64,000 nt of DNA from Fragilaria radians (lineage: Eukaryota > Bacillariophyta > Fragilariophyceae > Fragilariales > Fragilariaceae): NCBI GenBank assembly GCA_900642245.1, contig CAAAJI010000001.1, forward strand, positions 192,699-256,698. The letters are read 5' to 3'. Each line of letters starts with the position of its first letter. Position 1 is the stretch's first letter. The position numbers and the translations under genes were made by a program. Shown here piece by piece: positions 43,797 to 55,958 of this stretch. The notes under the pieces were generated by a model that saw only the letters and a program-made list of their open reading frames with translations, did not search any database and was not told the origin of the DNA.

Positions 43797-46700
43797 TTAA
43801 TATCTTCTAGGTGGAGGAGGTGGAAGGCTATATGGTGGAGGACGTGGCAATCCTTGAGGATGTGGTGGTGGCGGTAACCCAAATGGAGGTGGTGGAGGAG
43901 GTTGAGAAAACGGAGGAGGAACATGAGGCGGAGGACGTGGTGGAGGTGGAGGAGGCAGTCTGGTAGGAGGCTGTGCCAATGATGCAATCATTGAAAAAAT
44001 GAGCTTGATGATCAGAAAACACATTTTGGACATAAAATTTAACACTTACAGGAGGGGGGAGGCCCTGTGGATATGGCACCGGAGGAGGACGCGGCGCCAT
44101 TGCAGGTAAAGGGGGAAGAGGAATGTTATCTGGAGGACGTGGAACACTACTGGGAGGCTGAGGAATCAGTCGGTTTGGCTCTCCCCAGCGAGATTGTCTA
44201 TTGGATTCTGCGCTTGTGACCGGTAGAGTAGATCTAGATGAAAGAGATGAAGCAGAGGAAGCTGCAGTTGCTGTTGTTCTGATACCTCCAATGCCACGAG
44301 GGTTCTTCTTGAATTCATTCAAAAGGTAATCCATGTTATGAAACGTTTTAGACCCCAGCGTAAATCCACCAGGAGTAATTCCAATTGTGTAGCTCTTGAC
44401 ATGAGTGCTAAGTAGATAACGCAAAGACGCATATCCTGGGTGCATTTCTAACCAACAAAGTTGATAAAAAACGCCTGAAGGAGACCTCTGTTTCATTTCT
44501 TTAAGCTTTTCGTCAACCTCATCCTCCGGTAGATCCATGAACTTTCGATGGTGAATAAGCTTTTCGACATGATCATTCATCGGTGAGATGTATCGACCTA
44601 ATAGCTCATCGATACTCTCATAAACTTGATCTTTTACTTTGAGTCGTCGTCCAACGCTTGTATCGGTATCTTTCTCCTCTTCTTGCACCTCAATCATCTT
44701 TACACTACCTACTTTTACAACCCAGTGAACTGCCAAGCAGTCACTGGATTTGGAACTAGGCCTGATGAGCGCTTCTCCAACCATAGCTTCTCCAGCTTCA
44801 CGAAGCTCGCGTTCCACTTCATCGTGCTTAGCGTTTCGGAATGCAGGGTGTGCGCAGGCTCTACGAGCGAAACGGCCTGGTTTGCTTTTGCTAGGAACTT
44901 CCAAACCTTTTAATCGGTTATTTTGCTCCTCAATTTGAGCGTCACGTTCGGCTTGCTTCTTTTTCTCAATTCGAGCTGCTGCTTTCATGTCAAACTCACT
45001 ATCTAATGGAGGAAGACTTTTTGGCCTCTCCCATGAAGACGGGGATCTCTTCAAGTCTTCCAGTTTCATGCTCATGTCAACAGTAAAATGCTCCTTTTTC
45101 ACATCTGTGATGACCGCTGTGACAACAGATCCAACTTGAACAACATCTTCAGCGGCTTCCACACGCTCGTCAGAGAGATTTCGCAAGGCGATAAAAGCAG
45201 GTATATCTCCCTCTAGCTTAACTCGCGATCCAAACTCAGCGTTCTTAACTACTTTTCCAGTAACTACTATGCCTGGACGAAGTGTTGAGTCTGACTCTCC
45301 TGTTATAAGACGGAAAAGCTTCTCTACACCAAGCGGGGCCATCGGTTTTCTCGGATCCTCGAAGGGTAGTCGGAACTCCCATTTTATCATCCGTAGGTGT
45401 GAATTCCATTTTCCCAGGCCACTATTCTCGATCATGTCCGAAAAGGCATCAAGATCAAGTTCTTCAACTTTGTCATTCCAAAAATTGGAAGGTACATTTA
45501 CTTTGGGATCCCAAGCAGCAACGTTGAAAGTTGGTCCGTAATGAGATTCCCACTCTTGCTTTGTTGCCTTGAAAAGCCTTTCAACTTCTGCTATGGAATT
45601 TTCCATGCAGTCACGCAGTGATTCAACTCCAAAAGAATCTTTATCCTGTCCAGATACCTCGACTCTCTCAAGGGCATCTGTTGCGATTTTCACTGCCCAG
45701 TTATTACGGTGATAGACGTCAGGGTGAAGTCTCGTATTATCAAGTGGGTGCAGAAATTGATTAGAAAGCTGTTCGATTTCTCTTATCCGGAGAAAAGCGA
45801 CGGCGTTGTTATAGACAATCGGACCTAAGAGCCTATCTTGAAGAATGATCTTTCGACTTGCAACAGCTCCTCCCATTCTCAACACGCTTTGCTTTAAATT
45901 AGCGGCTTTGCGAGGGCCAAGCCCGGGTACAAATGAAAGGTTACCAAGTAAATGATCGTGATTGCAGGCGGTATTGATATCAACACCCACTTCCGCCAAG
46001 GCTTCGCAAAGAACTCTTTCGTATTGACGCAGGAGCCTGGTTTTGGGTAGCAATCTCTGCATAGGATGAATGTTAAGATAAAGCATCTCTGTTCCGAAGT
46101 TTCCAGACTCACTTGCCACATTCCAAGCATAGGTTAGTTCAGAAAGGGGATCTTTTGAATACCTAGCAATGGCGATGGCCACCTTGAGATTAGTCTCTGC
46201 ATCTGGGAATTCCCTTTTTCCTCTAATACTTCTTCCAAAGAGTTGTGCAACAGTATCGTCAATCAATTCTACGTTGCACTTCCATTGTTCACCATCATCG
46301 TCGTAATAATCCCCGTTTGGATGCATGCGTCGGAAAGCCTGCTGACGGGCCTCAAACTCGTCATCATCTTCATCCACGCCTTGAATGAATCGATTGTTCC
46401 ATTTCTCAGTTGCAAGAGCAACAAGCTCTCCCAACTTTCGAGATAGCATGCGACTTGCAAATCCACCACCTGCACCAATGAGAACCGCAGAGGGCCGTGA
46501 ATTCAACAAGAAATCTACTATTTTTTCACGAATTTTGTCACTATCAACTCTTTGACCTGAAGGAATTGCAAATCTGTCATTTAGTACACCTCGCTCTGTC
46601 ACAGAAGCCAAATACAAGGCTTCCTTTGCGTCAGAGGGGCAGCATACTCCTACGATAGAAAGGTCTCCTGTTGGGGTTATGAATCGGTTTTCCCCCATTA

Positions 46701-49700
46701 GTGCTGAAGGGCGGTAAGGTCCTTCTATAGCCATCTCATGTAAGTTTTCTCCCGCTTTCAATATTCCCACTTTAAAGGCAGCTTCACGAAGATCAAGCCT
46801 CATTTCTTGCTCGAGCTCTGGAAGAATAACCTTTGTTAATGCAAATTTCATTATCTTTCTACGCACATCATTCCAATCTTCTGTGTCCCCCTCCAAAGGA
46901 AGAAGCACTTTCTCCAATGGATTAAGAAGGGAACTAAAATCCTGTCGCTCACGATCAGCCCAAAGCTCCTTATCCTCGGTAAACCACGACTCCTCATCCA
47001 TTTCTTTGTAAGGCATGTGCACGTGAACGGAAATTAGTCCTAGGTGCTCTGCCTCGAGGATACGGAGATAATGAAGGCAACTTTCAATCTCGCGTCTTTT
47101 CATTTCCTTTTCAAACTCTTTTCCTTCTTCAAAACCCATAGATATCTTTCGAGAGTTTCTTTCTTTTTCATTTAATGGAAAGTGATCTTTCAAGGCCTTC
47201 TTTCTTATGAGATGCAATCCATAGTATTCACTGAATGCATCGATACTTTCAAGTCCTTTTTTAGTTGGACGGGTAGTGAGTACTGCTTGATCTTGAAAGA
47301 TCTGCCTCAAGTTGCGACGAATTCTGGGTTCGTAAGCTATTTCAATCGCACTAACAAAACGACAACCATTTAATGGGTCGTTGTTATCTTCATCAGTTTC
47401 TTGAATGCTTAGATGAACCAGCTCACCACTTTCGATCAATTCGCTCACAAACTCTTGAGGAGACATATTATCTATTCTAGGTGATTCCCATCGAAGAGGA
47501 TCGCCAGATTCATTACTCGCTTCTTCACCAGGGAGGAGCTTGTTGTAATCAAAGTGCCTCCCATGAGTAACTTCCTCAAGCTTAATGCCAGCTAGATATG
47601 GAGCCAACATGAACTTCGCAGTAATTTTGCGAATTCCTTCTGCGACTCGTGAGCGATAAAGGTCATTGTTCACCGAGCGACTTCTTTTTCTGTCAGTTCC
47701 ACCACTTCCATCATCAGGCATTTCTTTCTTGATTATTGAATCGTTGCCTTCCTTTATGATGGACAAGAACTTCTTCATATCACTTATGTGGCGAATATCT
47801 GTTAAAGTAGCAAGGTAAAGCTCATAATCTTCTCGATTCCAAAGTTTAGAATTACATATCTTTCCCGCGATGGCTATAGCTGGCCCCTTATTTGACAGGG
47901 ATTCCGAATTTCTTGCTTCGGCGTCAGCAAGTTGAGATGATATCTGAGCCACACGCTCAGCCCGCTCTTGTTGAAGCGTTTGCACCGTCTGAAGATGCTT
48001 TTTTAACTGGGATTTCTTTTCCCCTCTTTTCCCCTGCAAAACATAGTGGTAAGAGATCCCATATTTTAAAACCGTGACAAACAAGAATTACACTTACATC
48101 ATTTTCATCAAAAAGATCATCGTTGTCATCTTCCTCTTTCGCAAATTGAGATAATTGATTGAGAAGATCCTTTTCGTCCTGTATTGTTAGATCAAGCTTT
48201 GCTTGCGCAGCTTCAAGAGATTTTTGTAGTTTGTTCACGATACTCTCTTCAACCCCAACCAATTCAAATGATCTGATTGTACTTACAATTCCCGAGAACA
48301 TGGTTTCGACATTACTTCTGGTGCTCGTTAAGCGATCCCACTCCAAGTCTTCATCCATGATAACGTAGAGATTGTTCCTTACAACTTCTGCCGTAACCAT
48401 GTCAGCTCGATAGCGTTTAATAAAAGCAGGTTCAAATTTATCGCGATGAATGTAACGTAGGGAATATATAATCGAAGACATAATTTCTTTACGACGCTTT
48501 TCAAAGTCACCTGGAGGTGTGTACATTAAGTCTAAAGCAATTTCTGGAATTTTGTTCATTATCCACATGGCTTCCTCCTCCTCCTCTTCGCCGAATCCTT
48601 CCGAGTCCTCTTTTGGACCAGTGTAAAGCTTGGAAGAATCAAAGAACCTCTCAGGAAGATCTCTTGATCGAATTTCATCATCCCTTTCAGTACAAAAATT
48701 TTCAATTAATTGTATTGGTTCAAAGTTCTTTCTCAATTCAGCCTTCTGTAATTTTACCTTTTGCAACTTCGCCTGACGCTTGCGCTCACTCTTGGTCAAA
48801 GCCCTATTGTCACGTTTAACTCTAAGAGCTTCTTTTTCGTCATCCCCAAACAAATCATCGTCATCGTCATCATCAGACTGATCGGAATCGACACCATAGT
48901 CTACTCCAACACCACGTTCTTTATATTTGGATCTTCCTCCAAAGAAACCGTCATTGTCATCCCCATCTTCTTCTTGCATGTAGTCCATGTAATCGGCTCC
49001 AAAAATCTCAGATGCCTCATTAAGTTGGGCTTCACTTACACCGCCTTCCTCATCAAAGTCTCTTCCTCCAGATGCGAAGATGTCATCTTGATCGCCGATG
49101 TCGTCATCTATGAAATCATCCATACCATCTTCATCGAATCTTTCAACATCTCTTCTTTGTTTCCTAATAGACTTTGCTTGAGATGGGGGTTCATCATCTG
49201 CATCTTCGCGAAAAAGACCTTTGCGCAGCTCTGCTTCATTCTGAGCACGAACACGCCTTGCTTCAGCCTCTCGATCCCGCTCTCGTGCTTCATCTCGGCT
49301 GGTTTTGATACCCCGAGCTTCATTAATCAAATCCAGATCATCATCATCCAAGACTTGGACATCTCGCATCTTACGAACGCGAGATTTCTTTTTTCTTCTT
49401 CCAATGTCGTCTTCCTCGTCTTCATCTTCGTCATCCTCGTCATCGGAATCCTCCAAGTCTCCTCTTGGCTTTCTTGGACGCAACTCTTCTTCGTCATCGT
49501 CCTCATCGACAACAAAACCATCTTTCACATAGTCATTTTCATTCTCGTCATCTTCTTCTTCTTCGTCATCATCTTCTTCTTCTTCACCACTTAATTCAGC
49601 AGAATCATCAATGAACGATTTTGAAAAATCTGACTTTCCTTTCTTTTTGACGGAATTAACATTTTTGTCTCCTTTACGTTTCTTGTCAACTTTATTCCTG

Positions 49701-49753
49701 GGCTTTTCTTCTTCTGAATCATCCCCGAACATCTCTCCTTCCTCATCGCTCAT
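43797..49753 (-). CDS. SPT6: transcription elongation factor SPT6, three exons
   Basis: Exons are 48098..49753, 44050..48033 and 43797..43970, about 1937 residues in total. Intron 1 (64 nt, GTAAGT...TTGCAG) joins FDEND|GKRGEKK; intron 2 (79 nt, GTAAGT...GCACAG) joins GLPPP|PPTRLPP. Both are in phase 0. SPT6 is a histone chaperone that travels with RNA polymerase II. Domains in order: a very acidic N-terminus (about 1-330), the helix-rich core, the YqgF-like domain (about 1010), the helix-hairpin-helix FVPGLGPRKAANLK (about 1257), the S1 domain (from about 1475), and the tandem SH2 (about 1615-1795; HPAFRN, EALIRPSSK). The tail of more than 120 residues is mostly proline-rich, which is unusual. 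A second GTAAGG donor directly follows the stop codon. Confidence 0.95.
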
Positions 49754-50440
49754 CTTCTATTCGATTTTTTACGTAAAAGTTAGAATGTAGATAAGCCACA
49801 ATGGAGAATCAAAACAAACTAATAACCGATCCGAAAAAAAGTCAAGTAATTTTGCAAGTTGACTCCTTTCCAGTTTATCCTAGTAAGCGAAAGTATATAT
49901 TCCAGGACGAGGCATTGCCATGACATAAGGGGTATTTCAGTAGCCAGTTTTATACAAGTATTGGAAATTTTGTTGCTATTAGATGGAGTCAATGTCACAT
50001 ACCCCTTGGCTACAGACGTAGTAGATGTCAAGTGCTTCCTCAAAATTGAGGATGACATTGAAATTAAGAGGTTAGTAAAGTATTCCTTTCAGAATTCTCA
50101 ATGCTCATTGTCTTACTCTACTCAGAACAGTCAAATGCTGGGGGCATGAGAATGTTTTACCACTCCATGCAAAAGAATGAAGCTTGTGACCTTCTTTGTT
50201 ACAAAGTATTCAATTATTAAGGCAAAGCCTACTTTCTTGGGATCATGAATATGTATAGTACCCAGAACAGACTCATATTGAAATGAACATTAGCAATACC
50301 ATAACATGGCCATGGCCATACCTTAAACAATACCTTCCACTGGCCCAGGTTCCCAAATGTAAAGAATATTGCCTGATACCGAATAAGAGAAAACTGTGAA
50401 AACGAAGCTCAAGAGATATTAATTGGTGGTGTCTCCAAAA
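49754..50440. other. upstream region of SPT6, no gene seen
   Basis: Holds the SPT6 promoter at its left end. The 96-residue plus-strand frame at 49859 starts with TTG and shows no motif. From about 50380 on, the sequence begins to look like the zinc-finger part that precedes a Ty3/gypsy integrase. Confidence 0.35.
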
Positions 50441-51171
50441 GCAGCAGAAATTTACCAATTTTCTGTTTGGATTTGGTAGGTCCTTTTACTATAAAGACCC
50501 ATCTACTAAAATCCACTCTCTGCTGCTTGAACTTTTCACTGATTGATCCAGTCACAGGATGCGATTACTATCTAGGATTTAATTCAAAATAGCTGCTTGG
50601 CGCTTCACCCTCCTCCTTAGTCCATTGAAAATGACAATGGGGGCACTTTCAAACGTAATTTAAACAAATTACGTTACAAATATGGCATTAACACCAAACC
50701 AGCAACACGTTACAATCAATGAGCAAGTGCAATCCTTGAGATTGTACACAAAGTTGTGAGTGATATGACAAGATCACTTGATGTGGAAAACGAAAATTTA
50801 GAAGAAGGGTTATTTCTTCAATCTACTGTATGAGCTATAAGAAGCACCTATGACACATCACTTCAGGCAACCCCTTATTGTCATTGCGTGTTTGGTACCG
50901 CAGTAATAACAATATTTACTTTAAAACGAATTAGAATTGGATTGCAAGGAGAGTTCAGGTGAGATTAAATCTTTATGAATACAAGATTGGAGACCAAGTG
51001 CTATTGGAAATACCCGGAAATCTCAGGAAATCACAAGCACCTCGTACAGGACCATATCCAGTTACAAATGTGTACAAGAATGGCACAATTCAAATTAAGA
51101 AAGGAGTGAATCCAAGAGAGTGGATCTCTGCTTGGTCTTTGGGGGGAATTGTATATGGTTATAAGAAATAA
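50441..51171 (+). mobile_element. decayed Ty3/gypsy integrase
   Basis: The three catalytic positions of a retroviral-type integrase can still be found. They are CLDLVGPFTIK (about 50463, first Asp), ENDNGGTFKRN (about 50630, second Asp) and SAILEIVHKVV (about 50725, the Glu). The C-terminal region gives an open frame at 50959-51171 with YEYKIGDQVLLEIPG, APRTGPYPVTNV and NGTIQIKKG, the classic end of a Ty3/gypsy polyprotein. Frame shifts and at least two in-frame TGA codons (one just before SAILE, one after LFLQSTV) show that the gene is dead. Reverse transcriptase and LTRs are not visible, so this is a fragment. Confidence 0.8.
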
Positions 51172-52359
51172 TTAGTCTATGAATAAGATTAAATGCGTTG
51201 CAGAAGATATCCCATACTGTGAGTGCAGGTAAATGCAGAGAATAAGTATAATCTATGGATGTACAGATCCAAGGACAGCCAAAGCTTGATTTTCTTTTTC
51301 ATTCGCATGACAAATTTGGATTTCATCAGACAAATTTAGTGACAATTAAAGATAACTAGTAAGTGGAAAGATGTGTACAACATGTTTCAAAACCGAAATT
51401 GAAGTTTTTGCCAGAATTAATTTGACTCAAATTATTGGAATCAAGAATTGGATGCAGAGATGAATTTTAGAAATAGACTCTATTAGATTATCAACTAAAA
51501 TTGTGCCTACTCAGCATAGAGGAAGAGTGCGTGCAACAGCGAGGTAGGATGAAGTGGTAACTTAGAGCGTGAACTTTTGCCCCTGACCTAAGCCTTCATC
51601 ATTTTGTACCAAAAAAGATTGCATGATGGACTTCTTATTTATGTTGATAAAACATAAAAATGGTCTTAGTTGTATGAATGGTTGAACACAAAAATAGTTG
51701 AACATTCGCCGATTCTAAAGAGCTTTTAATTCAACGATTTGGGACGAAAAGCAGGCTTCAATTTTGTAAGGCAACATTTCTTGAAGGTTTCAACTGAGTT
51801 TGTATCAGTTAATTCATAAATAAAGAGTGCATATCTATAACAATAATTTTAATTTACGTCGATAATATATTTTACTGCGGAGCTCTCCTTGTAAAAGACA
51901 AGATGAACCTGATTCAATTGTTGCTACGGACTATTTTATTAATTCAAGCACTCAGACTGTACGCAGCTTAAGTTTAATCAAGGCTCAGGGTGGTGACACA
52001 TAAATTTGGTGGGACATTGCCCGAAGAATAGAAGCAAAGTTTTATTTTTCTTTTCCTTCGTCTTCTTCTTTTTATCATTTTTATTGTTATCAGCATTTTG
52101 TTCTTATTCAATTCAAGAAAGATTGTTTGACAAAAAAGTCCCCATCGACAAAGGATTTGATGAATTCCAGCTCTAAATTTTGCATGCAACAGTTGTCAAT
52201 GAATCTACAAGCTCCATAGAGGCGTACGGAAGGAGTTTCCATCAAAACTTGAAGTATAGAAGTCTTTTTCGTCAATATATTGTCAAACAAATTATAGCAA
52301 TGACATTCAATACTTTAGGAATTAAATTAAGCTTTGATATGACGTTTTTTATCTCTTGC
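51172..52359. other. gene-free stretch
   Basis: AT-rich. It may include the 3' part of the retroelement, but I could not find an LTR. No gene is seen. Confidence 0.35.
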
Positions 52360-54443
52360 TCAGATGATCTCACGGTTGTTATTTGCATCGATTTCCTCGT
52401 TATTCAAGATGACAGGCGGGCTGTCCTGATGAGTAACGGTATCTTCAAGGTTCAAAGTAATTCCTTCTGACAAATGAGAATCAGATAGTTGAGGTGAATC
52501 TCGTGCATGTCGTGCTAGGTTGTGTTCGACTGCATCACTCGTGAATTTTGCAGTATCTAATTCGACTTGATTTTTGTTTGTGATGTACACTGCGATTATG
52601 ATAACAAAAACTGCGATGGAGGCCATAATCGCAAGAGATGCAATCACATTATTATTACTTTTGGCTTCATAATCATCCGGCAACACTTCTACAACGTTAA
52701 ACTTTTCATCATTTACTTCTTCGACAAATTCACAGTGACTAAGAAGGGTAAGAAACGACAGGAAACAATTCGATAAACGCATTTTTACTCACTCTCCACG
52801 AAATCCTTCTGGACATGCGCATATGCCATCTGGTGGTTGACAAGTTCCATTATTTGCGCATAAAGGAGCACCATTAACATTCTCATCACAGATACTTGTG
52901 GCGAAATGTTCACAATATTGACCAATTGTGGCTGGATTTGTTCCAGTACAATCGCAACTCCAACCATTTTCATCAGGAATACAAGTACTGCCGTGAAAGC
53001 AGTAATGGTCTTCAGAACCGCAAATTTGGATAGCTATTTCACAATAAACTCCTGTGAAGTTGTTTGGACAAGTGCAATGCTCGAAATAATCGTTGTAGGT
53101 TTCGTTAATTAAATGATCGATTCCATCAATATTTTCGATGTCGAAATCCTTCCCTCCTTCAGCACATATGCCTCCATTTTCACACTGGGTTAAACATTGA
53201 ACAGCCTGAGGTGGTTCAGTAATATTCTGGCCATATTCACAATGATCACCACTGTAACCGTCTAGACAAGAACATTTGTAAATTCTAGAAGAAATGTTTA
53301 ATGATTTAATCTGATAAAAGAGAAAGAATGCATAAAGTACTTACCCATCTCCCGAATCCAAGCACGTTCCGTTGTTAACGCAGAAGTGGTTACCATCCAA
53401 ATTAAATGCACCATTACAGAACTCAGTAGATTGTAACTGACATGAAGGACCTGAATAGCTAGACAACTCGTCCTTCGCATTGCTACAATCACATGAAAAG
53501 CCTTGTAACCCATTTTCATCCGTTGGGCTGACGCACTTTCCCCCGTGAAAGCAATGAACTTCGTCAGAGCATGTTGTGTAAGGGATTTCGCAACGTAATC
53601 CTGAAAATCCTACAGGGCATTGGCAATACTGGTAGTTTTCAGTATCATTTGGATCAGATGACTCATCATATTCTACTTCAACTGATGTACTGTCACGGAT
53701 ACCGAGGTTACAGGAACCGCCATTCATGCAATTGAGATTGCAAGGCTGAGTGATAACACTTTGATCAAGCTCACAATGGACTCCTGCAAATCCAGATGGA
53801 CATGAACAAGACAAAATTTCTACTTCGTACTCCCTGATATAGATGAGAATTTCGAGATTCATTTTTTCTTTCTAGCATTAAAATTTACTTACATGCTTCC
53901 CTGGCATTCACCATTATTGAGACAAAAAAAGGATCCATCTGCATTGCAAACCATGCTGCCATCAGGCATCGCATACGGATTATCCACTGTAACATCAGTC
54001 GATTCTTCGATCGGAACTTGTGGAACAGAAGTTTCACAGTGAAGTCCAACAAATTTGACACCATTCTCGTCAACTGCGTTACGACAATCACAAACATGGA
54101 CTTTCTTATTTGTAGTCGAAACAGTTCCCTTGACACAAATTCCTCCATGATAACAAGCACTTTGACCTTCGTCACAGAAAACTTGGGAATGCTGACAGGT
54201 TACTCCCGTCCACTGGTCGTTACAATTGCAATACATTGAATCCTCTTCAGTGATAATGTGAAATTCATACGGCGATCCGTCAGCTTGGGTCGGTTCTAAG
54301 GAGAAATCAGCTTCTCCCATGCAACAAAACCCTCTATTGTTGCAGTCCAAATCACATTCATCTTCAATGCAGTTTTTCGAGGATTGAGAAGGAATACAAG
54401 AGATAAACAGCAACAAAATAGGAAAGAGGTACATAGCATGCAT
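52360..54443 (-). CDS. type I membrane protein with EGF-like repeats, four exons
   Basis: Exons are 53893..54443, 53345..53833, 52793..53284 and 52360..52738, giving 636 residues. The introns are 59, 60 and 54 nt, each GT-AG and each splitting a codon after its second base, so all three internal junctions share one phase. Every junction restores an EGF pattern, for example GFRG|DHCEF. Residues 1-22 are a signal peptide (MHAMYLFPILLLFIS). Residues about 25-515 hold roughly nine Cys-rich EGF-like units with endings such as CPSGFAGVHCE, CPVGFSGLRCE and CPNNFTGVYCE. One membrane span is at about 542-565 (ASLAIMASIAVFVIIIAVYI), followed by a cytoplasmic tail of about 70 residues with no kinase domain. 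A cell-surface adhesion or receptor role is inferred. Diatom SIG and mastigoneme proteins are also EGF-rich, but I cannot show a closer link. Confidence 0.85.
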
Positions 54444-55938
54444 TTGAAGTCAATCGTCTTGACTGATTATGACCAATTGTAGAATTGTGCCAATTTGGTT
54501 TCATACTGTACATGTAGTAAGTATAAAAAAATAACTCTTTCTCTTTCAAGAAAACTTGTTGTAAGGAATCTTGAAGATTCGACTTTTTAATTCGTTTAAC
54601 GAAAAGCAAAGTGCTAAAATTTTGATTTCCCATTGTCCCCAAAGTATCTTCATATTGTATTGGCTAGGTATTTTGTGATGAAGATGTTTCGATGGGGTTC
54701 TAAAACGTAAGGATTCTGGGCTTCTTTCAACCTTTATATATGTTGGTATTGTTATCCCATGAGATTATAAAACGTTAAAGTTCCGGGAGTCTTCCAACCT
54801 TCATCCTGTTGTTTGTTTGTTCTACTGTAACTTATCATACAGAAATGACGTGGAGCATGAGGATTATTACAGCGCGGGAAATTTTTTCTTTTCTTCTTCT
54901 TGATTAAACTTTATCGAAAAATAATAATAACCGTTTTTCTCCCTCTAGTCCCTTAATGTGTGACATTTCGTTCATTTCAGTTCGCTTTATCCAGAATGAT
55001 AGCATCCTTGTCTTCCTAGATTATTTGAAAAATCTTCCTTTCCAAGCATGCCTCTTAATTATGAGGATAAAAAGTAGCCAAACAAATTTGTTGTAATGTG
55101 CTTTATTGAGAGAAACGGCAATATGCAGAATGTTCAAAACAATGAAACTAATCATGTAAGCCTTGTAATCTACTCGCATCTAATTCTCGTGCAACAATAT
55201 TTATCTCAACATGTAGTCTTCATCGTGACTGTATCTATACTGCAGATATTCATCATAATTCAAGAATTACCTTGGCACAGAATGAAATTTCATAAAATCT
55301 TTATGGCGAAATCAATATTCTAATATGGAGAGTGATATCTAGTTTATTGCTTGAAAGGAGGATAATGCGTTCACCTTTGTTATCAAACATACGCATATCC
55401 TAAAATTACTAATCGAAAATATTGCTGTAAGTCAAGTTCCTTGTCAACCTCTGGAGCGCGGAACATTAAACTATTCGCAAGATATTTGAATATCAGATTA
55501 CATTGTCAAAATACTGTTTTTTTATCCGGAAACAAATTGTTATACTGTTGCTGTGGATTCATGAACATGGTGAAATGCTTTAGGGCTCAACTACTCCGTT
55601 AGTGCTGGGATGAAAGTTTCAACACCTTTCTGGAATCAAGCTGGAGATCTTAGTAAACTAATGAGTATTGGAATAGAGTAAAGATATCCAAGCAGATATT
55701 GACCTACCTTGACTAGGATCAAGAAGCATTTCCCCAACACAATAGGTTGTACGCAATAACAGTTTAATAATAATATGTTAAACTAATAGATGTATGCGTA
55801 CCGGCATAGTAAACAGTAGTATGATTAACATATCCATATATTTACTCATCTACCTATGGATAGTTACAAGTAAACTATCCTATTCTGTATTGATCACAAG
55901 TTTACTGTGAAAAACTTAGTGAGGCATAACTATTGCTT

Positions 55939-55958
55939 NNNNNNNNNNNNNNNNNNNN
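55939..55958. other. assembly gap (20 N)
   Basis: A run of exactly 20 N. The true length of missing sequence is unknown. Sequence on both sides is AT-rich and looks like repeat DNA. Confidence 0.99.

Noticed and set aside
48761..49594. 277-residue plus-strand frame rich in Ile, Val and Phe
   Set aside because: It is the antisense of the acidic SPT6 N-terminus; runs of Asp/Glu codons read as Ile/Val/Phe/Ser on the other strand.
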